Position numbers and translations under genes: made by a program
In this document: in pieces, positions 1 to 10,919 of the stretch
How positions within the stretch are numbered: position 1 is the first letter of the stretch
How the letters are laid out: every line of letters begins with the position of its first letter
From: Cryptolaemus montrouzieri
Lineage: Eukaryota; Arthropoda; Insecta; Coleoptera; Coccinellidae
NCBI GenBank assembly: GCA_013387265.2
Contig: JABFTP020000144.1
Location: 91,619,365-91,683,364, forward strand
DNA: 64,000 nt
Direction of reading: 5' to 3'
The notes under the pieces: generated by a model
Seen by the model: the letters and a program-made list of their open reading frames with translations, nothing else
What the model was told of the DNA's origin: nothing
Databases searched by the model: none

Positions 1-200
1 AGTCCCTCAAACAATGAAAATAATAAATTTTGGTCCATTCAAGGGTGCAGTCAAGAGGATGCTTCTCGATAGGGCATTATATACGGTGGATGAGTTCCTT
101 AATGGCTGATAAAAAATAAATTGTTTCATAATAGTTATAATTGCTGTATGAGATTTTATGTGAATGCCAATCTATACTCTATATGAACTGAATTCTATAT

Positions 201-533
201 TGAATCTTTTGTTTGTTTGTTTGTTTTTTTGTTTTTCCTTTAACGTGCTCTGTTTCTGCCTTTCGGCTAATGACACGCCGGGGAATTCTGTCACCTCACT
301 AACCCGGGAATTTTACCGAACCCCTCTCGTGTCGAGGGAAGGGATCTTTAATGTCCAACACATCTCTGTTAGACAGGACCGACAGCTTTACATCTTCTCC
401 GAAAGATGGATACTCAAGCGATTCACAAAATCCGAAAAATCGTACCGACTTTGTGGGGATTGAACCCAGGTAACTCTGCGTAGGAGACGAGCATCATATC
501 CCATACGCCACCGAGCCGGCTGAATCTTTTGTT
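201..533 (-). mobile_element. tRNA-derived SINE with 13-bp target-site duplication
   Basis: Read on the minus strand from 520 leftwards, the element starts with a tRNA-like head of about 75 bases. It has an A-box-like stretch (CTCGGTGGCGTATGGG) and a B-box-like GGGTTCAATCCC near 455-465. It ends in an (AAAC)n/A-rich tail at about 214-240. The 13-mer TGAATCTTTTGTT flanks it exactly at 201-213 and 521-533, the expected target-site duplication of LINE-mediated retroposition. The body is 214-520, about 307 bases. The middle, about 245-440, is unique sequence between the head and the tail. The intact duplication suggests a fairly recent insertion. The parent tRNA and the SINE family name are not identified. 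Confidence 0.82.
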
Positions 534-879
534 ATACTTCTTACGAGCACTCCTGTCTCTACGGCTTCAGTGCAAATAAAGTGTGTTTTATGTTTAATGT
601 ATGTTTTTGTGAAAGTGTTACCAGTTTTACTTAAATGTAAGAGTTCATGAAGCATTGGATCAACTCAACCTCAAAAAACAAAAGAGAGGATGAATTTCTA
701 GTGAGCAATGACTTTTCAGAGAATTTGGTGATTTTATCCTTTCATCAAAACTTAAAATTTTTGTACGATTTCAAAATTATTTATCCTCATACTGCAGCAA
801 GTTGTTGGAACTGTTCATTATCCATGGATTCTCCAACGGTACCCTTATTCGAGTGAAACTAGAAGACATGGAGAAGACT
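534..879. other. no recognisable feature
   Basis: AT-rich sequence between the SINE and the first RTE trace. The short open frame at 647-856 has no recognisable motif. Confidence 0.6.
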
Positions 880-3357
880 TGGAAACTTTAAAATCTGGCC
901 ATGTATTCTACCATAACGGTTCAAATGACCTCATCGGTGGAGTAGGCTTTCTTATAAATAGAACACTATATAGATCATGCTAACCACAAAATCTATTTCA
1001 ACAAGGGCAAAACTTATAATTTTACACCTAAACCCTAGATACACTTTAAAGATCATTCAAGTGTATGTACTAACATCAACGTATTCTGATGAAGAAGGAG
1101 CTGATTTTAATGCTATAGTAGTAAAAGCCGATCCGTCTGAAATAGCACTTGGAAAGTTTGGTAGCCAAGGTAGAAATGAAAGAGGAGAGACTCTATTGAC
1201 ATTTCTCCTAGAAAATAACCTATTCCAAACGAATAGGTTTTTCCAAAAGAAGACAAACATGGGATGGACATGGAAAAATCCTGATGGAAAAACCCGGAAA
1301 GAAATAAATTATTTCATTACTAATAAACGGTCGGTGACGTGACGATTTTGAATTAGTTTACAACATCCAGTGACCATAGATTGCGTCGAAATATATACCG
1401 ACCTGAAAGACACAAAATGGTCTAAACGAAGACCAGATCATAGGCTCATCCAGCAGATGAGATAGTATTCAGGCAAATCATCGATGATAAAATGGAGAAC
1501 ATGTCAACTGACGTAAATGAACTAAACGACAAAATAGTCAACACCATCAGACAGGCAAAAACAAATTCTGTTCGAAAGATGAAAGGAGCAGGGAATAAGT
1601 CCAGAAACTAAGAAAAAAATGGAAATACGCAGAAACAAGGCCAGCGATGTAAATACGGAACCACTTGAGATAAAGGCCATCAATAAGGAAATATCGAAAG
1701 CTATTCGGATAGACATAAGAAAATACAAAAATAAACAAATACTCCGAACTATTCAGGAAAACAAAGGTGTGAAGGTCATGAGGAAAAGAATCACAAATGG
1801 CAAGAAAGAAATATTTCAGTTTGAAGACGAGAACGGTAGTATAGTAACGGATATAGATAAACTAGTACAAATAGTAGAAGAATTTTACACGCCCCTATAT
1901 AAGTCTCAAATAGATCAGACAAGAGAGGAACCACTACAAAAGATACAAAACCAAGGATCTAAATATATCCTGTGATGAAACATACCACACACTTCATGAA
2001 ATGAAAAATAACAGGGCTCTTGGACAAGATGGAGAGGACTAACATTGGTAAAGAAGATCCTAGAACTCTTCCATCTATGCCTACATTATCAGATAATCCC
2101 AACCTCATGAAACGACTCACTTACGATTCTGCTCTATGAAAAAGAAAACAAGACCAGGCTAGAAAACTACAGGCCAATCAGCTTGCTCGATCATCTCTAC
2201 AAGTTTTACACCTGAATTCTTACAAATAGATAAAATACGAAATTTGAGCTCTACCAACCAAGAAAGCAGACTGGATTTCGAGCTCGTTACGGTACTGACG
2301 ACCACATAGAGTGCTTGAAAATCTTGATCGAAAAGACTATTGAATATAATAGAACTTTAGTCCTGACATTTGCTGATTTCCCCAGAGTGTTTGATACGGT
2401 AGAATTAACGGCCATTATAAAAGCATTGAATGAATGCCGAATCGACCATCGGTACACAAATGTCATCAAAAATATATACAACAACGATCAACCTTCACTG
2501 CCAGACAAAGATAATTGAAATAGAAAGAGGCGTAAGACAAGGTGATACTTTATCGCCTAAACTATTCATCACTGTTTTAGAGTTGCTCTCAGAATGTTAG
2601 AGAGGGAAAACAAAGGCATCAGTATTGATGGAGAAAGACTCAATCATCTTAGGTTTGCCGACGATATTGTACTCATCTCTGACAATCTAAGAGAAGCCGC
2701 TATTATGATCCAAGAACCAAAAAACGCAATACAGGCGTTCGGCCTGAGGATAAAATTCGAAAAAACAAAGTTGATGACCAATCTAGTCCACAATAAGCTA
2801 TTAAGTATTGACAACTATCAGATACAAATGGTTCATAGAAGAACAACATTAGGATGGGCAGCGTATCGCAAACTTTGTGATCTCTTCAAGAGAGATATTC
2901 CGATCAAACTGAAGGGAGGGTCTCAACATGTGTGTTCTACCCGTTCTAACCTACAGTGCAGGCACCTTAACCCTAGCCAAAGCATCATCACGAAAACTAC
3001 AAAAAACATAACGCAAGATGGAACGATTGATGCTGGGTATAAATCTAAGAGACAAAATTCGAAACGAGGAGATTCGCATAAGGACAGATGTGAATGATGT
3101 TTTGGGGAAAGTGACAGGAGCTGAATGGAGGTAGGGAGGACATATTGCAAAATAGAACGACGGAATGTGGACGAGGAAAATTCTGGAATGGTGACCAAGA
3201 CCATATAAGCGAAACCGAGGCCGACCTCCAACCAGATGGACCGATGACCTGTAAAGAATCCACATCAATTGGATGACAACCACACAGAATAGAGAAAGAT
3301 GGAAATGCCTATGTTCAGCAATGGACAGTTCAGGGCTGAATGATGATGATGATGATG
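880..3357 (+). mobile_element. RTE-like LINE, decayed copy 1
   Basis: Remnant of a non-LTR retrotransposon encoding an apurinic-type endonuclease and a reverse transcriptase. The endonuclease C-terminus is at about 977-1330, with the family-typical GWTWKNPDGKTR followed by INYFITN. A linker follows (1619-1975). Reverse-transcriptase blocks lie at 1975-2880, including AGFRARYGT-like (2270), LTFADFPRVFDTV (about 2365) and the catalytic FADDIVLISDNL (about 2655). The frame shifts several times, so no functional protein is made. The 3' end carries a conserved tail (GTTCAGCAATGGACAGTTC) followed by an (ATG)n run at 3340-3357, as is usual for RTE elements with short tandem-repeat tails. From 1973 onward the sequence is duplicated as copy 2. 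The RTE assignment rests on the motifs and the tail. Confidence 0.8.
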
Positions 3358-3565
3358 ATGACCCTTATTCAAAAACAATTATTATTTCGATTCAGTCACC
3401 CCCATTTTTTTTGTGACTGCTTTATGTTAATTTCTGAGCTCATTTATGTGTTTTAGTTTGAATGACTTGATTAAGGTGACTATATAACAATTGCATTTAA
3501 TTAATTTATACTTGCTACATTGTAAATATCCCGCGACAGTGTTCCAATAACCTGCACAGCTTTTG

Positions 3566-3566
<1 letters not shown>

Positions 3567-3645
<79 letters not shown>
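3567..3645. repeat. (TA)n microsatellite
   Basis: Uninterrupted TA dinucleotides of about 79 bases, followed by a short GT run. At the homologous place in the other duplication unit (about 5677-5684) there is only TTATATGTGTGG, so this tract arose or expanded after the duplication. Confidence 0.95.
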
Positions 3646-3647
<2 letters not shown>

Positions 3648-3654
<7 letters not shown>

Positions 3655-4012
3655 GAGAAATAACTTGTCATTTTTATTATATTCAAACAAAAGGCGTTAC
3701 AACCAAGTCTAAACACATTGTCCAGTACTCAAACTTCTCTTGGGTCATCAGACCAATCCTACATAGTGCCGAACTGCCTGTGCGAAAGCCTCCAAAACAA
3801 GCAGAACGTCAAGAATTTGTTGCTAGTCCAGAATTTATTCTTAGTCAACACGAGGAGGTATCTCAAGAGAGTCACCCAAGTTATGAAGCGTCAACTTCAA
3901 AAAAACTGCATTTATTGACACGAAGTTATTTGAACGATTTGGTACATAAATTAAATTTATCTAAAACCAGGCCGAAATTTAGATTAAATGACTGAAATTC
4001 ATTTTTTCTTAT
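3648..4012 (+). pseudogene. family X, copy 1 (internally deleted)
   Basis: One of four copies in this window of a protein family I recognise from arthropod genomes but cannot assign a function. The trace begins with CGEIT, then jumps by a deletion of about 200 bases straight to the IQTKGV...SKHIVQYSN block. It runs on through the acidic, low-complexity linker to the conserved motif LTRSYLNDLVHKLNLS (about 3915-3965) and RLND. It ends where RTE copy 2 begins. The deletion and the altered end make it a pseudogene. It is the paralogue of copy 2 created by the tandem duplication. Confidence 0.75.
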
Positions 4013-4015
4013 TTC

Positions 4016-5510
4016 CGACAATTTCGAAAAAACTCCATGACGAATCATACCACGCACTTCATAAAATGAAAAATAGTAGGGCTCCTGGCCAGGATGAGTT
4101 GGAAATGGAGTCTATAAAGCTGGGAGGGCCAATATTGATAAAGGAGATCCTAGAACACTTCAATCTATGCCTACATTATCAGATAATCCCAACCTCATGG
4201 AAAGACTTACTAACGATACTGCTCTATAAAAAAGGAGAAAAGATTCGGCTAGAAAACTACAAGCCAATCAGTTTGCTTAAAAATCTCTACAAGTGGTACA
4301 CCAGAATTCTTACAAATAGACTAGAATCGAAATTTGAGCTCTACCAACAAAGAGAGCAGGCTGGATTTCGAGCTCGTTACGGCACTAACGACCATATAGA
4401 GTGCTTGAAAACCTTGATCGAAAAGACTATTGAATATAATAGACCTTTAGTCCTGACATTTGTTGATTTCCACAGAGCATTTGATACGGTAAAATTAATG
4501 GCCATTATAAAAGCATTGAATGAATGCCGAATCGACCATCGATACACAAATGTCATCAAAAATATATACAACAATGCCACAACAACGATCAACCTTCACT
4601 CCCAGACAAAGAAAATCAAAGTAGGAAGATGCGTAAGAAAAGGTGATACTTTATCGCCTGATTTATTCAACACTGTCCTAGAATATGCTCTCAAAAGGTT
4701 AGAATGGTAAAACAAGGGCATCAGTATCGATGGAGAAAGACTCAATCATCTTAGATTCGTCGACAATATCGTACTCATCTTTGAAAATCTAAGAGAAGCC
4801 AATATTATGATCCAAGAACAGAAAAACGCAATACAGGCGGTCGGACTGAGGATAGATTTCGAATAAACAAAAATGATGACCATTATAGTCCCCAATAAGC
4901 TATTAAGTGTTGACAACAATCAGATACAAATGGTCCATAGCTACTCATATCTGGGGCATGAAGTGAGGATCGATAAAGACAACCAAACAGTAGAACTGTT
5001 CAGAAGAACAACGTTAGGATGGGCAGTATATGGCAAACTTTGCGATGTATTCAACAGCGATATTCCGATTAAACTGAAGAGAGGGTTTCAACATGTGTGT
5101 TCTACCCGTTCTAACCTACGGTGAAGAAACCTTAACCCTGACCAAAGCATCGGCACGAAAACCACAGAAAACACAACGCAGGATGGAACGATCGATGCTG
5201 GGTCTAAGAGGAGATTCGCATAAGGACAGGTGTGGATGATGTTTTGGAGAGAGTGACAGGAGCTAAATGGAGGTAGGCAAGACATATTGCAAAATAGAAC
5301 GACGGAAGGTGGACGAGAAAAATTCTGGAATGGCGACCAAGAGCAGATAAGCGGAGCCGAGGCCGACCTCTAACCAGATGGACCGATGACCTGAAAAGAA
5401 TCCACACCAATTGGATGGCAACCGCACAGAATAGAGAAAGATGGAAATGCCTTAGAGAGGCCTATGTTCAGCAATGGACAGTTCCGGAATGAATGATGAT
5501 GATGATGATG
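4016..5510 (+). mobile_element. RTE-like LINE, decayed copy 2
   Basis: Second copy of the RTE reverse transcriptase, lacking the endonuclease part because the duplication breakpoint lies inside the element. The frame at 3988-4710 holds much of the reverse transcriptase: NSRAPGQDEL, TSWKDLLTILLYKKG, ENYKPISLLKNLYKW, EQAGFRARYGTNDH, LTFVDFHRAFDTV and VRKGDTLSPDLFNTVLEYA. The catalytic box, FADD in copy 1, reads FVDN here (about 4755-4770), and stops follow, so it is inactive. The 3' end is the same CAGCAATGGACAGTTCC plus (ATG)n tail, at about 5470-5510. Confidence 0.85.
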
Positions 5511-5671
5511 ACCCTTATTCGAAAACAATTATTGTTTTGATTCAGTCACTCCCAGTTTTTTGGTAACAGTGTTGTTTGTTCGACTTAATTAAGGCAACTA
5601 TATAACGATGGCTTTTAATTAACTTACACTTGCTACATACTCTACGACAGTGTTCCAATAACCTGCACAGC
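5511..5671. repeat. flank shared with 3358-3566
   Basis: Non-coding block duplicated with the RTE unit. It contains ACCCTTATTCGAAAACAATT and CCAATAACCTGCACAGC, matching the first unit with substitutions and small gaps. Confidence 0.75.
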
Positions 5672-6375
5672 TTTTGTTATATGTGTGGAGAAATAACTTT
5701 CATATTTCAACGTCGGACATTTAGGCCATTAATTGAAAGGTGCTATTTAGACTATCTTGGTTTTTCTTTGCGCCGCCAATATAAATCCTGTCATATATAT
5801 TGTTTAGCGTGTATGAGGCTCCCTTCAGGTTGGGCTAAACAAGAAACTAGACAGTTGCCTTTTGGTTCAATGATTTGGACGGAACCAAAAGATCATGTAT
5901 GTGATTGTAATTTTTATTCGATTCAAACAAAAGGCGTTACATCCAAGTCTAAACACACTGTCCAGTACTCAAACTTGTCCTGGCTCAACAGACCAGTCCT
6001 ACATAGTGCCGAACTGCATGTGAGAAAGCCTCCAAATCAAGCAGAACGTCAGGAGTTTGTTGCTGGTCCTGAATTTGTTCTAACCCAAGTTATGAACCGT
6101 CAACTTCAAAAAAACTGCAACTATTGACACGAAGTGAGTTGAACGATTTGGTACATAAATTAAATTTATCTAAAAAACAGGCTGAGATTTTGTGGTCTAG
6201 ATTAAACGACTGGAATTCATTTCTCCTTGAATGAAAATTTCTTATTTCCGACCATTTCAAAAAAACTGCACACAAAGTGATTTGAACGATAGGTATGTAG
6301 ATTAAATTCGTCTAAAAAACAGGCTGAGCTTTAGGGGACTAGATTAAACGACTGGAAGTTGAAATTTTTTATTTC
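5672..6375 (+). pseudogene. family X, copy 2
   Basis: Longer copy of the N-terminal half of the family. Visible in order are a Cys-pair start (CYMCGEITF), QRRTFRPLIERCYLDYLGF, a second Cys pair around CLACMRL, WTEPKDHVCDCNF, the SKSKHTVQYSN block and RPVLHSAELHVRKPP. After a frameshift near 6120 comes the conserved helix-like motif LTRSELNDLVHKLNLSKKQA, then RLNDWNSF. At about 6265-6375 the last motif recurs in degraded form (DLNDR...KKQAEL...RLNDWK), so this end has been partly duplicated. Stops and the frame change show it is not functional. Confidence 0.75.
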
Positions 6376-6871
6376 CAATATTGTGACGACGAAATGAAAC
6401 CTTTCTTTTCTGAAGCATATGATTTAGTCTATTGTAATTAACATTCCTGTAGCGATGGATTTATTGAATTTTGAATATGTATGAAGTCAACAAGCGATTG
6501 TTTATTGACTCCTGTTAACCCTCGGTTACTCACGTCCTCTTTTAGAACGTATTCACTCGCGTAAAATCAATATCAGCCATTTTAATACGTATTTGAAATG
6601 GAATAGTTCCTTTGATCATTTGTGATTGAAGTTGTTTCAGTTCTGATGAAAAATATTGATTTTTCTGTATGGAATTGAAAAAACCAAAAAGTCCCAGAAT
6701 TAATCCTTCATTTGCCATAACTCAATATATTTTTCATTTACTCAAAAATACATGAATGTGAAGAAACATCATAGTATCAAACTGAAAATGACAGATAACA
6801 GTCTAATGCAAAAATGTTTACAAGCTTAAAAACTACGAATTTTCGCCCCTTTTATGCCCCCCTGAAAAAAG
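6376..6871. other. no clear feature
   Basis: AT-rich sequence between family X copy 2 and the piggyBac trace. It may include the 3' end of a piggyBac element, but no terminal repeat could be identified. Confidence 0.5.
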
Positions 6872-7020
6872 TCAATTTTGTTTACGTACACAAATCACAC
6901 ATATTTCCTTCATATGATTTTTACAAGCATACCTATAGCATTTCGCACAATATTTTTGTGTCGATTTATTGTCACTTCTAGAACATATGCAGCAACGTCC
7001 AACATAATTTTGTGGCCTCT
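6872..7020 (-). pseudogene. piggyBac transposase C-terminal zinc-finger remnant
   Basis: Read on the minus strand from 7018 to the stop at 6872-6874, a single frame encodes a cysteine-rich tail: GRCCICSRSDNKSTQKYC, then AKCYRYACKNHMKEIC and VICVRKQN, then stop. The spacing (C-C-x-C, C-x2-C, C-x3-H, C-x2-C) matches the C-terminal cysteine-rich domain of piggyBac-type transposases, which binds the transposon ends. The catalytic domain is not visible upstream (7021-7190), so this is the tail of a truncated element. The frame of the tail itself is intact. Confidence 0.72.
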
Positions 7021-7194
7021 GAGGGGGAGGGGATATGACTACACTAATGCCTAATAGATGTCGAGTGCAGCGCCTTATTTCTGCAGGTATTTGTTCTATT
7101 GTTGCTCTAAACTCGATTTGGGGATTTATGAGATCCCAAGTACATTTTTCCAGGAAATTACTACGGGGACTCGTTGTTCTGGGCGATTAGCTTT

Positions 7195-8300
7195 GAATCA
7201 GCATAATGCTCTTTGCTCCCTTGTTCTCAAAGAATTCTGTGTTGGATTCATCAAACGCAATACTACCGAACATTTCACCTACAAATTCTTCCATGGCAGA
7301 AATCAAGTTCAGAGTCCGCACTGTGACACGGGCTCTGGAGCAGCTGAACTGCAAGAAGTCAGTAGGTCTACACGAAATACCGCCAATCGTCCTGAGAAAG
7401 TGTGCTCCTGAATTGGCACCCATTCTTAACCGTCTGTTTCAGATTTCTTATGAAGGCAAGACTTTTCCGAGCAGCTGGAAAATAGCGAGAATTCAACCGA
7501 TCCCAAAGAAAGGAAATAAGTCCTTATCCTAAAACAACCACCCTGTTGCACTTCTTCCCATTATGCCCAACGTGATATAGAGAGTCATAAATGATGAACT
7601 GATCAAATATCTTTAGTTGCAAGGAATAATTAAATATCGTCAGTATGGTTTTCGCAGGCAAAGATCGACAGGAGATCTGCTTGCCTACGTCACTCATATT
7701 TGTACATCAACGATGGAAAAACATGGGGACTATAGAGCTATAGCCCTCGACATTTCTAAAGCCTTCGATAGGGTTTGGCATACAACCTTGTCGAATAAAC
7801 CTGCTTCATATGGGCTTCCCGAAAAATTGCGGGATTGGATCAGTAGCTTTCTTTCAAATAAATCAATATAAGTTGTTGTCGACGGTATAACATCTGATTG
7901 TTTCCGGTTGCAAGCAGGAGTACATCAGGGATCCATTCTTTCGCCAACCTTGTTTCTGTTGCAGATAAACGATCTTCTGTCATCTACAGAGAACAAGACC
8001 TTTGGTTTTGCAGATGATTGTATCCTGGTTTCGTCTTCAGTAGGCTGCGGCTGATTACAGCTGCGGAATCTCAGCGTCAGAGATGTCAACAAACCAATAA
8101 CTTAAACTCTGGCTTACAGAGGGTATCTGAGTGGGGTCAGTTGAACCCGGTGAGCTTCAGCGCGAGCAAGACGCAAGCAACTAAGGTTTCTAGAAAGGTC
8201 CCCGCTGGAGAACCTCCTCTAATGATGCAAGGCCAACAAATTGCATCCGAAGATTCGATGCACCTTCTCGGAATAACGGTCCAACTTCAAGTTTTTGTTT
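7195..8300 (+). mobile_element. Jockey/CR1-like LINE reverse transcriptase, copy 1
   Basis: Reverse-transcriptase remnant of a non-LTR element. Recognisable blocks in order: LEQLNCKKSVGLHEIPP and FPSSWKIARIQPIPKKGN (about 7330-7520), YRQYGFRRQRSTGDLL (about 7635), ALDISKAFDRVWHTTL (about 7740), the LQAGVHQGSILSPTLFLLQINDLL region (about 7905-7975), the catalytic FGFADDCILVSS (about 8000-8035) and a thumb/connection region to SEDSMHLLGITVQ (about 8290). Stops near 7530, 7615 and 7870 and a frameshift near 8035 inactivate it. The 3' end is missing. Two further copies of the same family lie at 11440 and 41436. Confidence 0.85.
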
Positions 8301-8562
8301 ATGTAAAATGTAATAGTATTAACCCACCTCATAACTATAAAAATATCGAATTTAAAAAAATAAGCATTCATGAAAGAAAAACTAGAGGCTTATGAACATA
8401 ATGCTTCATCTAGGAGGATATTGTTGTGCAACCTTATCTAGAATTTTCAACATAGAATAAAATAATCGAAAAATATTATTAATATTCTTAGGCGTCTTTT
8501 CTTTCCTGAACCTACAATTGCAAAAATATTATAATCATGAATAACTTAGAAAATGGGCCATA

Positions 8563-9222
8563 TAGATTATACTCATACCTGAAATTTACTTGGGGCCGAG
8601 ATGGGCACTAATCTAAATCTTCATACCTCGATTCCGGGCCAAGATGCGTACCACCGGGGAAAAAACTTTGAATTGGAAAATACCAATATTCAGAAAAATG
8701 TTCAAGATATGTTGACAATATGAGTGCGAAATGTCTTGGGCTGAGTGGGCACCACCCAACATCCCAAGCTATAGCTCCTGCAATTGAAGATCGATTTCAC
8801 TCGGTGTTTTTGAATGGTACTATATATTTCCTTTGGTTCTTTAAATCATTGAATTATGAGAAAAAAGAAGCCATTGGAAAGTTTTGAAAGAAAACTTACA
8901 GTTCCAATTAGTAATTCATAAAAGGGAGGACCTTTCGAGTTCGTGATAATTTTTTCAGCCCTAGGAAGTGTTTTCATTTTTATTCCAGCTCTGGTAATAC
9001 ACATTATTTTGTATTTCTGGTAAAAAAAACACTGAAAATGAAATAAAACACTCTGATGAATTGTGAAGTAAGCTCTGTGGCGAGAGACCATTAAAATTCA
9101 CAGAGTAACTACCCGCGAATTATTATTTTGTGAGGTGGCGCTCATTTCGGCTCAGGACACAGGTATAAGGTCTTGGAAAGTGTCTATCTCGCCTCCAAGT
9201 AAATTTCAGGTGTATAATATCC
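8563..9222. mobile_element. inverted-repeat element (MITE or foldback candidate)
   Basis: About 90 bases at each end are imperfect inverted complements. The left arm (about 8563-8655) reads CATACCTGAAATTTACTTGG, then GCCGAGATGGGCAC, and ends near GCGTACCACC. The right arm (about 9128-9222), read as its complement, has CACCTGAAATTTACTTGGAG, then GCGAGATAGACACT, and ends GAGCGCCACC. The 470-base interior has no transposase trace. This fits a non-autonomous DNA transposon. Exact ends and a target duplication could not be fixed. Confidence 0.6.
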
Positions 9223-9540
9223 TCAATTTATTCACGATTAAACTATTTTGGAATTGTAGTTTATGGAAACAAAAGACGTTCAAGAATAATAATTAATATT
9301 TATTGATTACTTTGATAAACAGTAAATTTATTAAACGAAATTAAGTCATATTTTCAAATACTATTACCTACCCGCATATAAACCTCATACATAGTTTTGA
9401 TCAATAACCCTCAGTTTTCATAAAACATCGACTTACATGATTACGCGAATTTTGCTTATAGACATGTGTTTCCGAATAAATTAACAAAAAAAAATATTGA
9501 AATTAACACACTTTTTTTTAGATTAGTGTTATAGATCATA
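9223..9540. other. no recognisable feature
   Basis: AT-rich sequence without repeats or coding motifs that I could recognise. Confidence 0.5.
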
Positions 9541-10470
9541 CCAAGATGTAGAGAGTGTGTGAAAACCATCCTGATTACTTCTGTAATATTTGCGTTTAAC
9601 TTACTGTTCAGTCAACGTCGTAGTTCGACACCATTAGTTAAAAACTGTTATTTTAATTATTTTGGTTTTCCGGCACGAAATTTGGACAAAACCTGGACTC
9701 CTAGTGTTTGCTGTGTACTGAGTGTCACTTTATCAACATCATGGGCTAACGGATCTCGTCATATGTCGTTCGCAGCTCCAATGATATGGTCCGAACCGAA
9801 AGACTATGTATCAGATTGTTATTTCTGCCAAACTTCTATAAAAGGTATTAATCACAAATCTAAGCACTCTGTGAACTATCCAAATTTACGAACTGCCCGA
9901 AGACCTATCCCACACAGTGATGATTTACCTGTTCCTCAGCCTCCAGTAAACATGGATGACGTGACCGAGGAACATGTATCCGAGAGTTCAGATTCCGATC
10001 CGACTTTTGAGCCCAGTACTTCAAACAGAGAACCCCATGTTTTAACTCAAAACGATCTCAATGACTTGGTACGTGATTTGGATCTCAGTGAAAGACAGGC
10101 ACAACTGTTGGCGTCCCGACTTCATGACTGGAATTTACTGGAAAGAAATACCAAAATATCCATATACAGATCTCGACATACGCGCTTCTCAAGTTTTTCT
10201 CAAGATGGCAATATAGTGTTTTACAATGACATTCCCTCAGTTATGACGTTTATAGTGTTTATAGATTTCTCAAAGGTTAGTTTGAAAGCTGTACTGTTAC
10301 ATAATGGTAATAAATACCCTTCCGTACAGGTCGCTCATTCTACTGAAATGAAAGAACTATATGAAAATATGAAATAACTTCTAGAACATATTAAACATAA
10401 CCAATATTCCTGGAAAGTATGTGGAGATTTGAAAGTAATTGCTTTTTTTGTTGTTTTCTTGATGAAAATG
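9541..10470 (+). pseudogene. family X, copy 3 (N-terminal half)
   Basis: A frame at 9559-10377 covers much of the N-terminal half. It holds VKNCYFNYFGF, the tryptophan and Cys-pair segment TWTPSVCCV, SFAAPMIWSEPKDYVSDCYFC, SKHSVNYPNL, RRPIPHSDDLPVPQPP, an acidic Ser/Asp linker (about residues 135-160), the conserved QNDLNDLVRDLDLSERQAQLL, then YNDIPSVM and FIDFSKVSLKAVLLHNGNKYPSVQVAHS. The starting Cys pair (NHPDYFCNIC) lies in another frame near 9565-9595, so a frameshift removed it. After the stop at 10375 the family continues as WKVCGDLKV (about 10417) and then fades out. The C-terminal half is missing. Confidence 0.8.
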
Positions 10471-10919
10471 TTAAATTCAAAGCCTATTGAAGACGAAGTT
10501 TCTACAACCACTGGAACGTGACATTTAATTTGACAAATCTTAGTGAATGTTCAAGAATGCATATGGACCTTGTGATTTTTTATGAAAATTGATCAGTCTA
10601 CGGAACGAAGTCTTATTTGGAAGAGGTAAATTGCTGAATATCATTCTGAAATAAGGAAGCTTTTTTAAAAACTGTCAAGCAAGAAAAAATACAACATTCT
10701 TTGAACGACTTCCTGAACCGGAAGATAAAAGTTAATGAATACGGTCAAAAATTTAAATTAAATTAGTTTTTATAAATTCATTTTTCATTTTGTCACCTAG
10801 GACTGTGTCCCCTATAATTCCATATAAATAACCATTCTATATTCACGGTTTCTGTATTTGCAGCATATTTAAAGACTATACACCCCGCGAATAAAGAGCT
10901 TATATTGTACTAGGAAAAG
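10471..10919. other. no recognisable feature
   Basis: AT-rich sequence. The C-terminal half of family X would be expected here if copy 3 were complete, but none of its motifs is seen. Confidence 0.5.

Larger units (their letters stand above)
1973..6250 (+). repeat. tandem duplication of RTE plus family X segment (two ~2.1-kb units)
   Basis: Unit 1 is about 1973-4015 and unit 2 about 4016-6250. Both run in the same order: RTE reverse transcriptase, (ATG)n tail, the flank ACCCTTATTC(A/G)AAAACAATTATT, a block with CCAATAACCTGCACAGCTTTTGTTATA, the family X pseudogene, and CTTATTTCCGAC(A/C)ATTTC. Unit 2 begins in mid-RTE right after the AAAAAACT of unit 1, so the junction is internal to the element. 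The units are clearly diverged by point changes and indels: unit 1 lacks about 200 bases of family X, and unit 2 lacks the TA expansion. Confidence 0.8.

Noticed and set aside
164..463. 99-codon plus-strand frame
   Set aside because: Lies inside the SINE and has no protein motif; the frame is incidental.
3427..3716. Frames with long Tyr-Ile runs
   Set aside because: Translations of (TA)n microsatellites; the same applies at 55689-56033, 61541-61979, 62044-62329 and 63044-63295.
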